Source: Chloranthus sessilifolius
Lineage: Eukaryota > Streptophyta > Magnoliopsida > Chloranthales > Chloranthaceae
Length of the DNA stretch: 64,000 nucleotides
Reading direction: 5' to 3'
Assembly (NCBI GenBank): GCA_021018995.1
Contig: CM037596.1
Span: 86,373,184-86,437,183, forward strand
Made by a program: the position numbers and the translations under genes
Shown here: positions 33,917 to 43,743 of the stretch, piece after piece
Layout: the number at the start of each line of letters is the position of its first letter
How positions within the stretch are numbered: position 1 is the first letter of the stretch
Notes under the pieces: generated by a model
The model's database searches: none
Told to the model about the DNA's origin: nothing
The model's input: only the letters and a program-made list of their open reading frames with translations

Positions 33917-35232
33917 TTAAAAAGAATTTAAATCACAGATGACGAACTGGTCGTCACCCAGCTCGTACTCATCATCATCCTCCTACTCATCGTCATCATC
34001 ATCATCTTCATCAACTTCCTCCTCGGCTGTCCCCCCCACGGTAGTCACCCTAGCAACAGTACCCGAGCTAGACGCACCCAAAGTGGCACCCCGTAAGTCA
34101 TCGACGCGCGTCTAGTATGTCTGTGGAAAACCATGGCTCATGAGGTCGATGAGAAGTGCCTCCTGAAACCTCTAGTGCAATCGAATCTCCCTCCCTTGTA
34201 GAAGGATATCTTGCATCATGCTGCCATCTGTGGTAGGGGAGAGCTGTGAAGATGAAGTGGAGGGTGCAGTTGGTCCGATTGGTGGTGGTGGTTGAGCCGC
34301 CTGCCGTGCGACCTGACTGTCTCTCTTCCTCTTTTGACTGTTTTGGAGGCTCTTTAAGTTCCTACTTAGATCTTGGGCGATGAATGGGACGATGTTATCG
34401 GTTAGGATGGGTTCGTCCGCTCTAATCTCAAAACCCTCTTGTCCATGGCGTAAATCCAAGAGTCTTGAAATCAAACGGGCATAGGATAGGCGATTGATAG
34501 GTGGAGGGACGACGCCTCTCGCATTTTGTCTAAAGGCATGCACAATGCCCTTTATAGCCACCCTAGGGGCGCTAAACCACCTATTGTGGAAGGCGGAGTG
34601 CAAGGCCCTCAAAAATGATTCACGTCGCTCTTGCTCGTGACCAATTGGGTACAAGTCTTTCTTAAAAATAATGTCTAAAGGCCACATATGTGGTGGCAAC
34701 TGGGACCTAGTGATCGATTGTCTTGATGCGGCAGTGCCGCTAATAATGTCAGTGACAATAATCGGGAAGTCTATGTCCCGGGCGAAAGGGGGCTGAGAAA
34801 GCAGGTCCTATATGAAGGTGTGAGGATAGTTCATGGCGATAGAAATGTCGGTATTGCCAAAGGCAAATGCCCTCCCATCTATCTCAATGATGAGAGTGGT
34901 TTCGTCGTTATTGGTTTTAAGGGTTTCGTAAAACAGTTTAGCCTCGGATAGTATCGAGCTCCAAACGGTGCCAACAATGGTCTCATACGATTATTGGTGA
35001 GGTAATCCGAAGTCCAATTGGTGGACGTAGGATCCTGAAAGAAACTGGCATGTATTTCCCATTTGAGTTTAAAAATTTTGGCCCCCCACCAATCATTTGG
35101 TAGGCCCGGTGCAGCTGGTTGAGGTGGTGGAGGTGTTGGAGGTGGTGCTTGTGGTGCCTTACTACGAGAAGACGGCGGCTGAACCGCTATCTTCTTCCTA
35201 GTTTGAGGGTTAGGGCTTGTAGAAGCCATCAT
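33917..35232 (-). pseudogene. Chromovirus G extra 3' ORF (plant transposon-protein/env-like type)
   Basis: Starts at ATGATGGCTTCT (35232), giving MMASTSPNPQTRKK, a Pro-rich linker, KIFKLKWEIHASFFQDP and MRPLLAPFGARYYPRL. After one frameshift near 34945 it continues TLIIEIDGRAFAFGNTDIS, WPLDIIFKKDLYPIGHEQ, NRLSYARLISRLLDLRHG, a Ser/Pro-rich region, and a very acidic tail (EEEVDEDDDDDDE, DDDEYELGDD). It has about 440 codons and four in-frame stops. The central region resembles the 'putative plant transposon protein' domain also found in Athila env-like ORFs such as that of element C. No signal peptide or membrane segment is evident, so an envelope role is not supported. Its position after the chromodomain is unusual for chromoviruses. 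Confidence 0.7.
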
Positions 35233-35430
35233 AAGGTTTTTCAAACTAAATTAATGAAATTAAAAGTGGATAAGGGTAGAAATCACCTTTTTAATCTTTT
35301 CTAACAGATCGAATTCGTCGAATCCGGCTTGAAATTGCACGTAGAGGAATCCCCAAAGCGAAAACCCTTAAACCCTAGAGCCAAAACCCTTCTCTCGCGT
35401 GAAGAAATGGGCGGAAATAGTGAACGCCCC

Positions 35431-35460
35431 TATTTATACTCAGGTCCTCGCTCGAGCGAG
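35431..35460 (-). promoter_or_regulatory. TATA-like box and CTCGCTCGAGCGAG motif upstream of the extra ORF
   Basis: On the minus strand, TATAAATA (35431-35438) lies about 195 bases before the ATG of the extra ORF. Directly upstream of it is CTCGCTCGAGCGAG (35447-35460). The 17-base string TCCTCGCTCGAGCGAGC recurs exactly in the 5' LTR at 42061-42077. The leader between the box and the ATG contains AAACCCTA-type sequence common in plant 5' UTRs. This suggests a separate promoter; it is inference from sequence only. Confidence 0.5.
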
Positions 35461-35761
35461 CACAAAACTATTTTGGCACAGGATTTGAATAAGGCTCGCG
35501 CGTGTGAGCCCAGAAACATTTTCTAGCTCATTTTCTACGCTACTTTCAAATTTCAGTGGTCTAAACCTCTTATCTTGCCTAGTATAAAATTTTTCCTTAC
35601 AACAACTCTTGTAGTTATTGATCAACGGATCAATTCCAAAGAATCCACCAATCACAATCACTACTCCTTGACAAAATTGAGTGTTGATTTTAAATTACAT
35701 CAATTCTTACAATTATGTAACAATTGTCCTTTTTTTTAGATTTAAAACAAAGCCATGCTAT

Positions 35762-37148
35762 CTACCTTCCCTCAAACAACTTTGGATATTGTTCTCTCAC
35801 ATCCGCTTCACGTTCCCAAGTTGCTTCTTCGGCAGGGTGATTCTTCCATCGGACAAGCACTAAAGGAATCACCTTCATGTGTAACACTTGCTCTTTTCTA
35901 TCTAGTATCTGAGCCGCTTCCTCTATCATGCTCATATCTTCGTGCATTTCAAGTGATTGACCTCCCAAGATATGGGCAGGGTCATTCACATACTTTCAGA
36001 GCATAGAGACATGGAAGACGTTGTATACCCGATCAAACAGTGGTGCCAATCCAACGCTATATGCGACCTCTCCTACTATACCCAAAACCTAAAAGGGTCC
36101 AAGGTAACGAGGACTCAACTTGCCACTCTTTCCAAATCTCATAACGCCTTTCATAGGCGATACCACATGCTCACCAACGGTGTACTCCACACTCGTTCTC
36201 TTGATATCGGCATAGCTCTTTTGTCTACTCTGAGCCGACTTAAGTCTTTCTCTGATCATACGAACGATGATAGTGTTATCCTCAAGTAATTTCAGCCCCA
36301 AAACAAAATTTTCACTAGTTTCTTCCCAATTTATAGGCGATCTACATTGCCTCCCATAGAGTGCTTCATACGGTGTCATCCCAATGCTCGCTTGGAAGCT
36401 ATTATTGTATGCAAATTCGATCAACGGTAGGTGTTGATCCGACGATCATTGTAATTCAAGCATACACGCTCTACGGATGGAAAGCCGAACTAAAATCCAA
36501 TCGTGTACCCATGCCTTCTTGAAACTTCTTTTAAAAATTTGAAGTATATAACGGGTCACGATCAGAGACAATGCTACTAGGAATTCCATGTAACCGTATT
36601 ATCTCCTTCATGTACAACTCCGCAAGTCTTCCTGCTGTTTACATTGTATTGTAGGGTAGGAAGTGTGATGACTTGGTTAGTCGATCCATGACTACCCAAA
36701 TGGCATTGTATCTCTATGCTGTACGCGGTAGTCTAACAATGAAATCTATGGAGATTGATTCCCACTTCCACTCTGGTATGGGTAGAGGTAGCAATAATCC
36801 AATAGGATGTTTGTGGTCCACTTTCACCTGCTGATATGTCAAACACCTTGACACGTAATTGGATACGTCTTGCTTCAAACCTCTTCACCAGTAATTCTTC
36901 ATCAAGTCTTGATACATTTTGGTGCTATCGGGGTGGATAGCATATTTTGACTTGTGAGCCTCATCAAGAATGGTTTGCCACAGATCGGCATCAATTAGAA
37001 TACAAAGGCGTCCCTTGAATAGTAAGGAATCATCCTCTTTCATTGAGAACTCTGGCCTGATGCCTTCAATCACATCTTGGCGAATCTTGGTTAACTTCCG
37101 GTCTTTCATCTGTAGCTCATGAATATGCTCAAAGATCATCGATCTCAC
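35762..37148 (-). pseudogene. Chromovirus G integrase with C-terminal chromodomain
   Basis: The zinc-binding part is at 36885-37148 (DEAHKSKYAIHPDSTKMYQD carries the H-H pair). The core includes AIWVVMDRLTKSSHFLP near 36650-36710. The C-terminal part at 36089-36424 has IEFAYNNSFQASIGMTPYEA, LYGRQCRSP and SPRYLGPF. The chromodomain at 35762-35989 reads LDRKEQVLHMKVIPLVLVRW then EEATWEREADVRE, which in this clade is thought to direct integration to marked chromatin. Stops and frameshifts between the pieces inactivate it. The chromodomain assigns the element to the chromoviruses. Confidence 0.85.
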
Positions 37149-37375
37149 TGTTATGTTAGCTAAGAAAGCTCCTGTAGCTTACACCTCAATATTTGCATCA
37201 TATAGTGAAAGATCTTCAAACAACTTCCATCTGTGCATTCCCATGATCAGATTAGCCAACTGAGCTGAACTCTTCTAACTCAAGGCTTCAACTACTACAT
37301 TAGCCTTGCCTGGATGGTATTATATGGAGCAATCATAGTCCTTGAGAAACTCCATCCATCTGCGTTGCCTCATAT

Positions 37376-37780
37376 TTAACTCTTTCTGTGTAAACAGGTA
37401 CCTGAGGCTCTTATGGTGGTGAAGATCTCAAAGGTCTCACCATATAAATAATATCTCCAAATCTTCAATGCAAATATAATCGCTGCTAGTTCCAAGTCAT
37501 GTGTCGGATAGTTCTTCTCATGATCTTTTAGCTGTCTCGACCCGTAAGCAATCACTTTCTTATGTTGGTTGAGCACGCAGCCCAAACCATTATGTGAAGC
37601 ATCACTATATACCACGAACCCTCCACTGCCTAAAGGAATTGCTAGTACTGGAGCTGAAGTGAGTCTCTTCTTCAGTTCTTGAAAACTCTTTTCGCATGCT
37701 TCACTCCACTCGAATCTTGCATCCTTCCTTATGAGTCTCGTAAGTGGTCCCGATATTTTAGAAAATCCCTCTACAAAACG
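37376..37780 (-). pseudogene. Chromovirus G RNase H remnant
   Basis: [20 protein letters not shown], then [20 protein letters not shown] and [19 protein letters not shown]. The D-A-S-H-N-G-L-G motif with catalytic Asp, and the later Glu in DLELAAI, are kept. It follows RT and precedes integrase. A frame break near 37376 and further changes downstream disrupt the domain. Confidence 0.85.
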
Positions 37781-38734
37781 TCAATAGGAGCCAGCTAGAC
37801 CAAGGAAACTACAGACATCTGTCACTGTCTTTGATTGTTCCCATTTTACCACTGCTTCATTCTTAGTCGGATCCACTGTGACACCATCCTTTGAGGCTAC
37901 ATGTCCCAAAACGCTAACTTTCTCCAACCAAAACTCGCATTTACTGAGTTTGGCGTATAGTTGGTGTTCACGTAGAGTTTGTACAGCAACTCTCAAATAT
38001 TCTTCGTGCTCCCTCTTTGACTTGAAATATATCAGGATGTCCTTAACAACTACTACGACACAAGTATCCAGGTGTGGTTTAAACACCTGATTTATCAAAT
38101 CCATAAATGGCACCGGTGCATTTGTCAACCTAAACGGCATCAGTAAGAACTCGTAGTGTTCGTATCATGTCCTGAATAATATCTTCTGGATGTCCTCTGC
38201 CTTGACTCTCAGCTGATGGTATCCAGATCTCAGATCGATCTTGGAAAAGTACCTTGCTCCTTGCAGCTGATCAAACAAATCGTCAATCCTAGGCAATGGA
38301 TATTAATTCTTAATGGTGAGTTTGTTTAACTGGTGATAGCCAATCCACAATCGCATTGACCCATCTTTCTTATTTACGAACAAGACCGGTGCTCCCCAAA
38401 GAGACACACTAGGTCTTACAAACCCCTTATCCATGAGCACTTGCAATTGTTCTTTTAATTCCTTCAACTCAGTAGGAGCCATCCTATATGGTGCTTTGGA
38501 AACAGGCTCCGTTCTAGGTACTAAGTCGATAGAGAATTCCACCTCTCGATCAGGAGGTAATCTTGGTAATTCCTTCGAAAATATATCTTCGAACTCACGT
38601 GCAACTGTGATCTCCAAGATCACGCTCTTCCCTTCCTTATCTTCCTTCAAAAATGCCAAGTAACCACTACACCCCTTTCTGATTAAGCGCTTGGCCCTGA
38701 CTTCAGATACAAGTGGCATAAATGTCTGTCTCAT
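37781..38734 (-). pseudogene. Chromovirus G reverse transcriptase
   Basis: The N-terminal part at 38303-38734 has [20 protein letters not shown], then [20 protein letters not shown] and [20 protein letters not shown]. The palm at 37781-38140 has MPFRLTNAPVPFMDLINQVF, VVVVVKDILIYFKSKREHEE and KCEFWLEKVSVLGHV. The active-site motif, normally [YF]xDD, reads V-V-K-D, so the first Asp is lost and the enzyme would be dead even without the frame break between the two parts (38140-38300). Confidence 0.85.
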
Positions 38735-38737
38735 TCC

Positions 38738-39108
38738 CTAAAATCGAAATGATCTCCTTGTATTGGGTCTGAAGATGATGACTTTGTTCTTGCAATCTAC
38801 CGTAGTACAATGTTGTGACAACCAAGCCATTCTAAGGATCACGTCAAATCCTTTCATGTCTAACAGAATTAAATTCGTTGGCAGTTCATAGTCATCCCCA
38901 TCTTTGATGGTCACTATCACCGATTTACACATATCGAGAGATTTCCCAGTCAGAATAGAAGCCGCTAGGACGAAATCCAACGTCTCCGAGTTGACCTTCA
39001 TCTTCTTTGCAAATCGAGGAGTAGTAAATGAGTGGGTAGACCCCGGGTCTATCAACACTCTAGGTTTGTAAGCTACGTCACTCCTTTTGCCATACACGTC
39101 TAAAGTAC
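38738..39108 (-). pseudogene. Chromovirus G aspartic protease (exon after the intron)
   Basis: Starting at the splice acceptor, the frame reads GTLDVYGKRSDVAYKPRVLI and DPGSTHSFTTPRFAKKM, then MKGFDVILRMAWLSQH. The I-D-P-G-S-T-H-S-F active-site motif is characteristic of Tekay/Del chromovirus proteases, and the catalytic Asp is present. The G-M-x-WL motif reads R-M-A-W-L. This frame has no internal stop until 38738, next to the RT frame. Confidence 0.85.
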
Positions 39109-39261
39109 CTATAAAGCATACATATTTATATATACACATAGCATATTATACATCAAAATTTAATTTGCAGTGATAAGTCTATACTACCTCTTACATAGAT
39201 GCACCTTCTCTATCTAAAAACTTTAAGAAATTTAAATTCTTTATTTAAAAGAAAATCTCAC
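39109..39261 (-). other. Likely spliceosomal intron at the gag-protease junction (153 nt)
   Basis: On the minus strand the donor CCAAG|GTGAGATT begins at 39261 and the acceptor CTTTATAG|GTACTT ends at 39109. The interior is strongly AT-rich, as in plant introns, with a candidate branch point CTTATCAC. Removing it joins ...TNDVIQ-G exactly to G-TLDVYGKRSD in phase 1, matching the continuous protein expected in other Tekay-type elements. Unspliced RNA reads Q-G-E-I-F-F-stop, so only Gag would be made. No transcript evidence is available here. Confidence 0.65.
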
Positions 39262-40654
39262 CTTGGATGACGTCATTGGTATTATCCGCTTCTTGGGTAG
39301 TAGCAGCGTAGGCTCTTCCTTGTACAACCGTCTTCCTTGCTTGTATCAGTCGTGGCATTGAAGCAGAAGTCGTCCTTTCTTTACTCATCTCAGGGCAATC
39401 TCAGATTACGTGGCCCATCATTCCACATTTATAGCAACCCCGAGTACCCCTTCTACACTTTGCTGTTTTATGAGAGTTTCCACACTTGGCACAAGTCTCA
39501 ACTGTAGTAAACGCTACCCATGAAAAACCATGGGTAACTGCTACTCCAGTGGTGGTAGCAGGGTTCTCATATCTGATTGGCCTCCCCAACGCAAGCACAG
39601 TAACCTCTGATAGTTTTTCTACTGTGCCGGTCTAATATAACCGGTTTGAAAAGGTTGCCTCTGAATGGGTGCTACGAATCGCAACTTTTTATTCACCAGC
39701 TCGCAGTTCCCAACTTTACTCTGATTCGTTCTCCCTTTTCCTTGCTGATCTTTTCTTTTGTATCTTTCTTCATTGTCCTCTTCTATTACCAAGGCTTTAC
39801 TCATGACCTGTCCGTAGGTCTTTAACTCAAATGCCGCTACCTTTTCCCTGATGTTCGGCCTCAAGCCGCATTGTAGTCTTTTCGCTTTTATCAGATCTGT
39901 GACTACAAAATCAAGAGGAAAGCGAGCAAGCCTCATGAATTCTACACCATACTCTCTCACTGACATCCTTCCTTGCTCGAGCTATAGAAATTTAACTTCT
40001 ATCTGATTGCGTACTACCTCAGGAAAGTACTGCTTGTTAAATTCTTCCACAAACTCCTCCCATGTCTAGGGAAATCTTGGGGTTTCCTGAGCCCTAGACC
40101 TAGAGACGGACTTCCACCAAGGGCCTACCTCCCCATCCAACATGTACGTTGCCCATCGGACACTCATCCTCCGTGCGCATAAGCACGCTAAATACTTTCT
40201 CCATTTCACTTAGCCAATTTTCCGCATCCATTGACTTCGCTTGTCCTGAAAAACTCGGAGGACGCATCCTCCTAAACTCTGTGAAAGTAGAGGGTACTGG
40301 CTGTGTAGGACCTACTGGAGGTGTAGGTCGTTGATGCTAGTCGTTGGCATTATGAGCTGCCAAGGACGCTGCTTGCTGAGCCATGGCGGCTGCCATGGTT
40401 TCTATGGTGTGCATCATCCTCTTACACCCCTCCCTCTCTTCATTTCTTTCTCTTACTCTTTCTTGCTCTCGCTGATCCCTCTCTTGGCATTCTCTATCCT
40501 GATTCTCTGCCTGGTCTCGATTCTCTTGACTACTACTTCCTGGGGCCTCTCTATTCCCCATCGGTACTCTATTCAAAGTCGAGACAAAATTGTCTCTACT
40601 CCGCAAGTTTCTTTTATGACCACCCCGAGGCCATCCTCTTCCTCTAGAAGACAT
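39262..40654 (-). pseudogene. Chromovirus G gag with two zinc knuckles
   Basis: The likely start is MSSRGRGWPRGGHKRNLRSR at 40654. An Arg/Glu-rich charged region and HTIETMAAAMAQQAASLAAH follow. The capsid region (40270-39967) has RRMRPPSFSGQAKSMDAENW, TWEEFVEEFNKQYFPEVV and EQGRMSVREYGVEFMRLARF. Zinc knuckles are CAKCGNSHKTAKC and CYKCGMMGHVI*DC, the second with CGA changed to TGA. The frame then runs through RAYAATTQEADNTNDVIQ to the intron donor. Frameshifts near 40335 and 40170 and stops near 40060 and 39985 inactivate it. Confidence 0.85.
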
Positions 40655-40744
40655 AACGCTCTGCACATGAAACCATTATTTTATTAGCAGAAGGTCCTAT
40701 GCTCTGACAAAACTAAGATTTGTCAGAAATTTTAAAAGAAATTA

Positions 40745-40757
40745 GCTTTGATACCAA
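40745..40757 (-). other. Chromovirus G primer binding site
   Basis: The minus strand reads TTGGTATCAAAGC just inside the 5' LTR, one base off the initiator tRNA-Met-complementary TGGTATCAGAGC. It fixes the orientation (5' LTR at the right). Confidence 0.85.
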
Positions 40758-40758
40758 C

Positions 40759-42821
40759 TGTGACAACCTAAATTTAAATTTCAGCACTCTAGACCCGTAC
40801 CATCGGCACGACCCTCGAGGCCATACCCCATAAGCTTGCACGGAACATTGGTATACCCAAGCAACTATGGAGCAAAATAAAAGCCTATAAACTGATACCA
40901 AATTAAATCTCTAGTACTACTATATAATCACCAAATATAAGTAACCCAAAAGATGGTTTTAATCACATGCCACTGCATGAGCAAGAGAACCCATCCGAAC
41001 CATCAGTGATGACACAACAGTCACCCTGGATGGTTCGCCAAAAGAATATCTCGTCATTTAATACATTTTCTCAAAATAGGGCTTGACATATCAAGCCATA
41101 CAGTTCTGTCTCAAAACTCAATCAAATACGCAGGGGTCCTCTAGAAGAAGTCCTCGGGAGGGGGCTCTATCTCCTCCCCAGGCACATAATCCAAATCCAC
41201 CGAATCAACATTTCCCGAAGTAGTAGCAGCCGCAACCACCGGACCTGTGACGTATAGTCTAAAGGGTGCGCTACATCATAGCTCAATAGGGAAACAACAA
41301 AATGAACATATAGATTCATGATTCATCAATAAAAATAATTGAAAAATAGTTTTTAAATCACTGAAAGTATAACTGAATGTATCTTTTACTCTACATGTGT
41401 TACTTGTTTTCAACTCGTTCACAAAAGCTAAAGATCTGCCTAAAAACTTAAATAATCCTCGATGTACTATAGCCTCGAGCCCCGATGAAATACCCTCCAT
41501 CGTCGTCTAATCAGACTACTACCCAGTTTCCTTTCTCGTAGGCGATAGGGTACAAATCTCGCATACATCCCTGGGATGTCCACCGCGTCAAATATTATTC
41601 ATTTCTATATCACTACATACATTTTCTTACAATTAAAGTACATGTTCAAAGCGTTCCCAACCTCAGAGGATATTCCAAAGCATAATGATTCATTTCTATA
41701 TCACTACATATATATTCTTGTAATTAAAGTGCATGTTCAAAGCATTCCCTACCTCAGAGCAATGCCATCAACAAAATGCCTCGATATCACATAAGGGGTC
41801 AAGCGTAACAACTATATGTCAAACCTACATTATATGGATCACAATACTCTTAGAAAAGCTTACAAAGGTCTTGGGAATCATGAGTCTAAGAACTAATAAA
41901 AAAGATAAAATAAAAACTATGCTATACCTCGCGTGGGTGATCACTATTCCTCGTGCGAGCGATCGCTATACCTCGCGCGAGCGGTCACTATTCCTCGCTC
42001 GAGCGATCGCTATACCTTGCTCTAGTGATTATAATCAAGGTCGCTTGGGACTCACGTGAGTCCTCGCTCGAGCGAGCTTCCCTTTACAAATGCTCCTCTC
42101 TCGAGCGAGCACATGACTCATTTTTCATTATATATTATCCCCCTCGCCTTGCTCGAGCAAGCTATTATAACCGCGTGCACGAGGAAAGGCTACAACTACC
42201 GCTCGAGCTCCTCGAGAACTAATTTCTTACCCTCATTTAATACCCTATTTAATACCAAAATAAACCAACAATTACTACCTTATTTAATGTTCACAAAAGC
42301 ATAGAAACATACCTTAAATCATCAAATCTCTTCTAGATTTAATTTAAGATCAACTCAACTCAACTCAAGAGGGTTTCAAAACCCCTCTAAATACTTTTCT
42401 AGATCATCCACAGGCTCAAAACTAAAGGATCATCTTCAATCTCATCACCACACCTTCCCCATCATGTGTATTTAAGATCCATAAGGTGGATCTTACCTTT
42501 TGATCACAAGAAAATCCCTATTCACATATCTCTTTCCAATCCAAACCCTCTTCTTCTTTCTCTTCTACCTTTTCTCTCTCTCTCAAGTTAATACAAGGTC
42601 TACCGTGTGGGACTCCCTCCCCCTATCTCTAACTAGTGCAAGCCTATTGTGCTAAGCACACACACCCATACTAGATGTCTTATTTCCACCTAACTCTCAT
42701 GTAGAACATATACACCTAAGAGTGTATATAGTAAGTGTGGTTCCCTTGTGAACCACAAACACCTTAGCACTGTTCATGGCATACGTGACTTGCACAGTAT
42801 ACGAAAATTAGGGATGTTATA
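40759..42821 (-). repeat. Chromovirus G 5' LTR (2063 bp)
   Basis: Starts TGTGACAACC next to the primer site and ends GGGATGTTATA, where the partner LTR ends TTACA. GC-rich motifs cluster at 41930-42210: GAGCGATCGCTATACC, CTCGCGCGAGC and CTCGCTCGAGCGAGC. The minus-strand TATA-like region is near 41695-41720, downstream of them. A direct repeat of ATTCATTTCTATATCACTAC at 41598 and 41689 is absent as such from the other LTR. Confidence 0.85.
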
Positions 42822-43518
42822 ATTTTGCATTCATGTGATACTTGAAGAAGAAGATCTTTCACTTCTCTTTCTCACCTCATTGCCTGGATCTTATGAGCAC
42901 CTTGTTACCACATTAATTTATGGTAAGGATATAGTAGCCATCAAATAAGTGACTATTGCACTTCTTTTAGACAAATTGAGAAAACAACTTGAATCTAACT
43001 CCGAAGGGAATAGTCTCTTGAGCGAAAGGGGTCGAAACCATGATCGCAAAAGAGATAAGTCCAGAGGAGATAATAAGTCAACGAGAGGAAACTGGTCCAA
43101 ATGTAGGAGTGACAGAAAGGATATTATCTATTACTTCTGTGAACTATCTGAACATATTTATAAATATTGCAAGCAGAGATTGAAAAAACATAAGACTGAT
43201 GAAGGGACTTCGCAGCAAGCTAGTTTTGTTAAGTCAGATTCCAGTGAAGAGCTACTGTGTGCACTATTAGGCTCCAGTCAAGTTGATGATAGATGGATCC
43301 TAGATTCAGGAGCATCGTATCACTTGTGTTCTTACAGGGATTGGTTTGACCAGTAGACGGTAGCCAATGGTGGGACGATTTTGATGAGGAATGAAAGTAT
43401 ATGTGAAGCAGTAAGTATCGGTTCTATCAGAATAAAGATGTTTGATGGTTGTGTTCGCACTCTTATTGAGGTTAGACATGTGTCTAATCTGAAGAAAAAT
43501 TTAATCTCATTAGGGGCA
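42822..43518 (+). pseudogene. Copia gag C-terminus and protease start
   Basis: Continues the copia frame interrupted at 30852: EEEDLSLLFLTSLPGSYEHL then VTTLIYGKDIVAIK. A stop is followed at 42949 by VTIALLLDKLRKQLESNS, a basic stretch, and a degenerate zinc knuckle YYFCELSEHIYKYC in which the first Cys is Tyr. The protease motif WILDSGASYHLCSYRDWF keeps the catalytic Asp. A later part reads EVRHVSNLKKNLISLGA and is interrupted at the last Ala by the MITE. Stops at 42938 and 43354 inactivate the copy. Confidence 0.85.
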
Positions 43519-43681
43519 CACTACAAAAAATAAGACTATTAGCGGTAGTTTTTTGGAGCAAAAAACTACCGCTATTAATAAAAACCCTATTAAGACTATT
43601 AGTGGAAAGGGTATTAGTGGCAGTTTTTTATTAATAGCATCAATTTTTGGCTGCCACTAATAATCTTATTTTTTGTAGTTG
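43519..43681. mobile_element. CACTA-type MITE, 163 bp
   Basis: Ends CACTACAAAAAATAAGACTA and CTTATTTTTTGTAGTTG, with internal TATTAGCGGTAGTTTTTT hairpins. The target GCA is duplicated (43516-43518 and 43682-43684). Removing the MITE and one GCA restores a continuous copia protein, ...LISLGA + LDEIGCRVSK..., which confirms the boundaries. It is the same family as 28240-28386. Confidence 0.9.
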
Positions 43682-43743
43682 GCATTGGATGAGATAGGAT
43701 GCCGAGTCAGCAAAAAATCTAGAAAACTAAAGGTCGCGCGTGG
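43682..43743 (+). pseudogene. Copia protease-side fragment after the MITE
   Basis: Sixty-two bases continue the copia frame: LDEIGCRVSKKSRKLKVARG, the region after protease in Tnt1-like elements (compare the usual L-D-x-x-G-Y/C pattern). It ends at the LTR start of element F. Confidence 0.7.

Larger units (their letters stand above)
30853..42821 (-). mobile_element. Chromovirus G (Tekay/Del-type Ty3/gypsy), full-length, decayed
   Basis: Both LTRs are present (30853-33221 and 40759-42821). The minus-strand order is primer site, gag, zinc knuckles, intron, protease, RT, RNase H, integrase, chromodomain, an extra ORF, then the 3' LTR. It is inserted in the gag of the copia element. The 5-bp flanks, ATTGA and ATTTT, are not identical, so the target duplication is eroded or the ends shifted. 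The internal region of about 7.5 kb is longer than gag-pol needs because of the extra 3' ORF. Many stops and frameshifts, plus LTR length differences, indicate an old insertion. Confidence 0.85.
29653..43743 (+). mobile_element. Ty1/copia element (Tnt1/Tork-like), split by insertions
   Basis: 5' LTR, tRNA-Met-type primer site and gag/protease remnants on the plus strand. Gag is interrupted at 30853 by chromovirus G and resumes at 42822. Protease-side sequence is interrupted at 43519 by a MITE and at 43744 by the LTR of element F. Gag motifs (SLYMTKLLLNKLFMKKQLYT, SLPGSYEHLVTTLIYGKD, WILDSGASYHLC) follow the Tnt1/Tork pattern. Its pol and 3' LTR are outside the window or lost. Confidence 0.8.

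Noticed and set aside
35119-35304. Plus-strand frame opposite the extra 3' ORF start
   Set aside because: It is a shadow of the Pro-rich N-terminus on the minus strand (CCx codons read as GGx/Trp-Arg repeats).
30848-42826. Target duplication for chromovirus G
   Set aside because: The flanks ATTGA and ATTTT share only three bases, so a clean 5-bp duplication cannot be claimed. Copia reading continuity supports the insertion instead.
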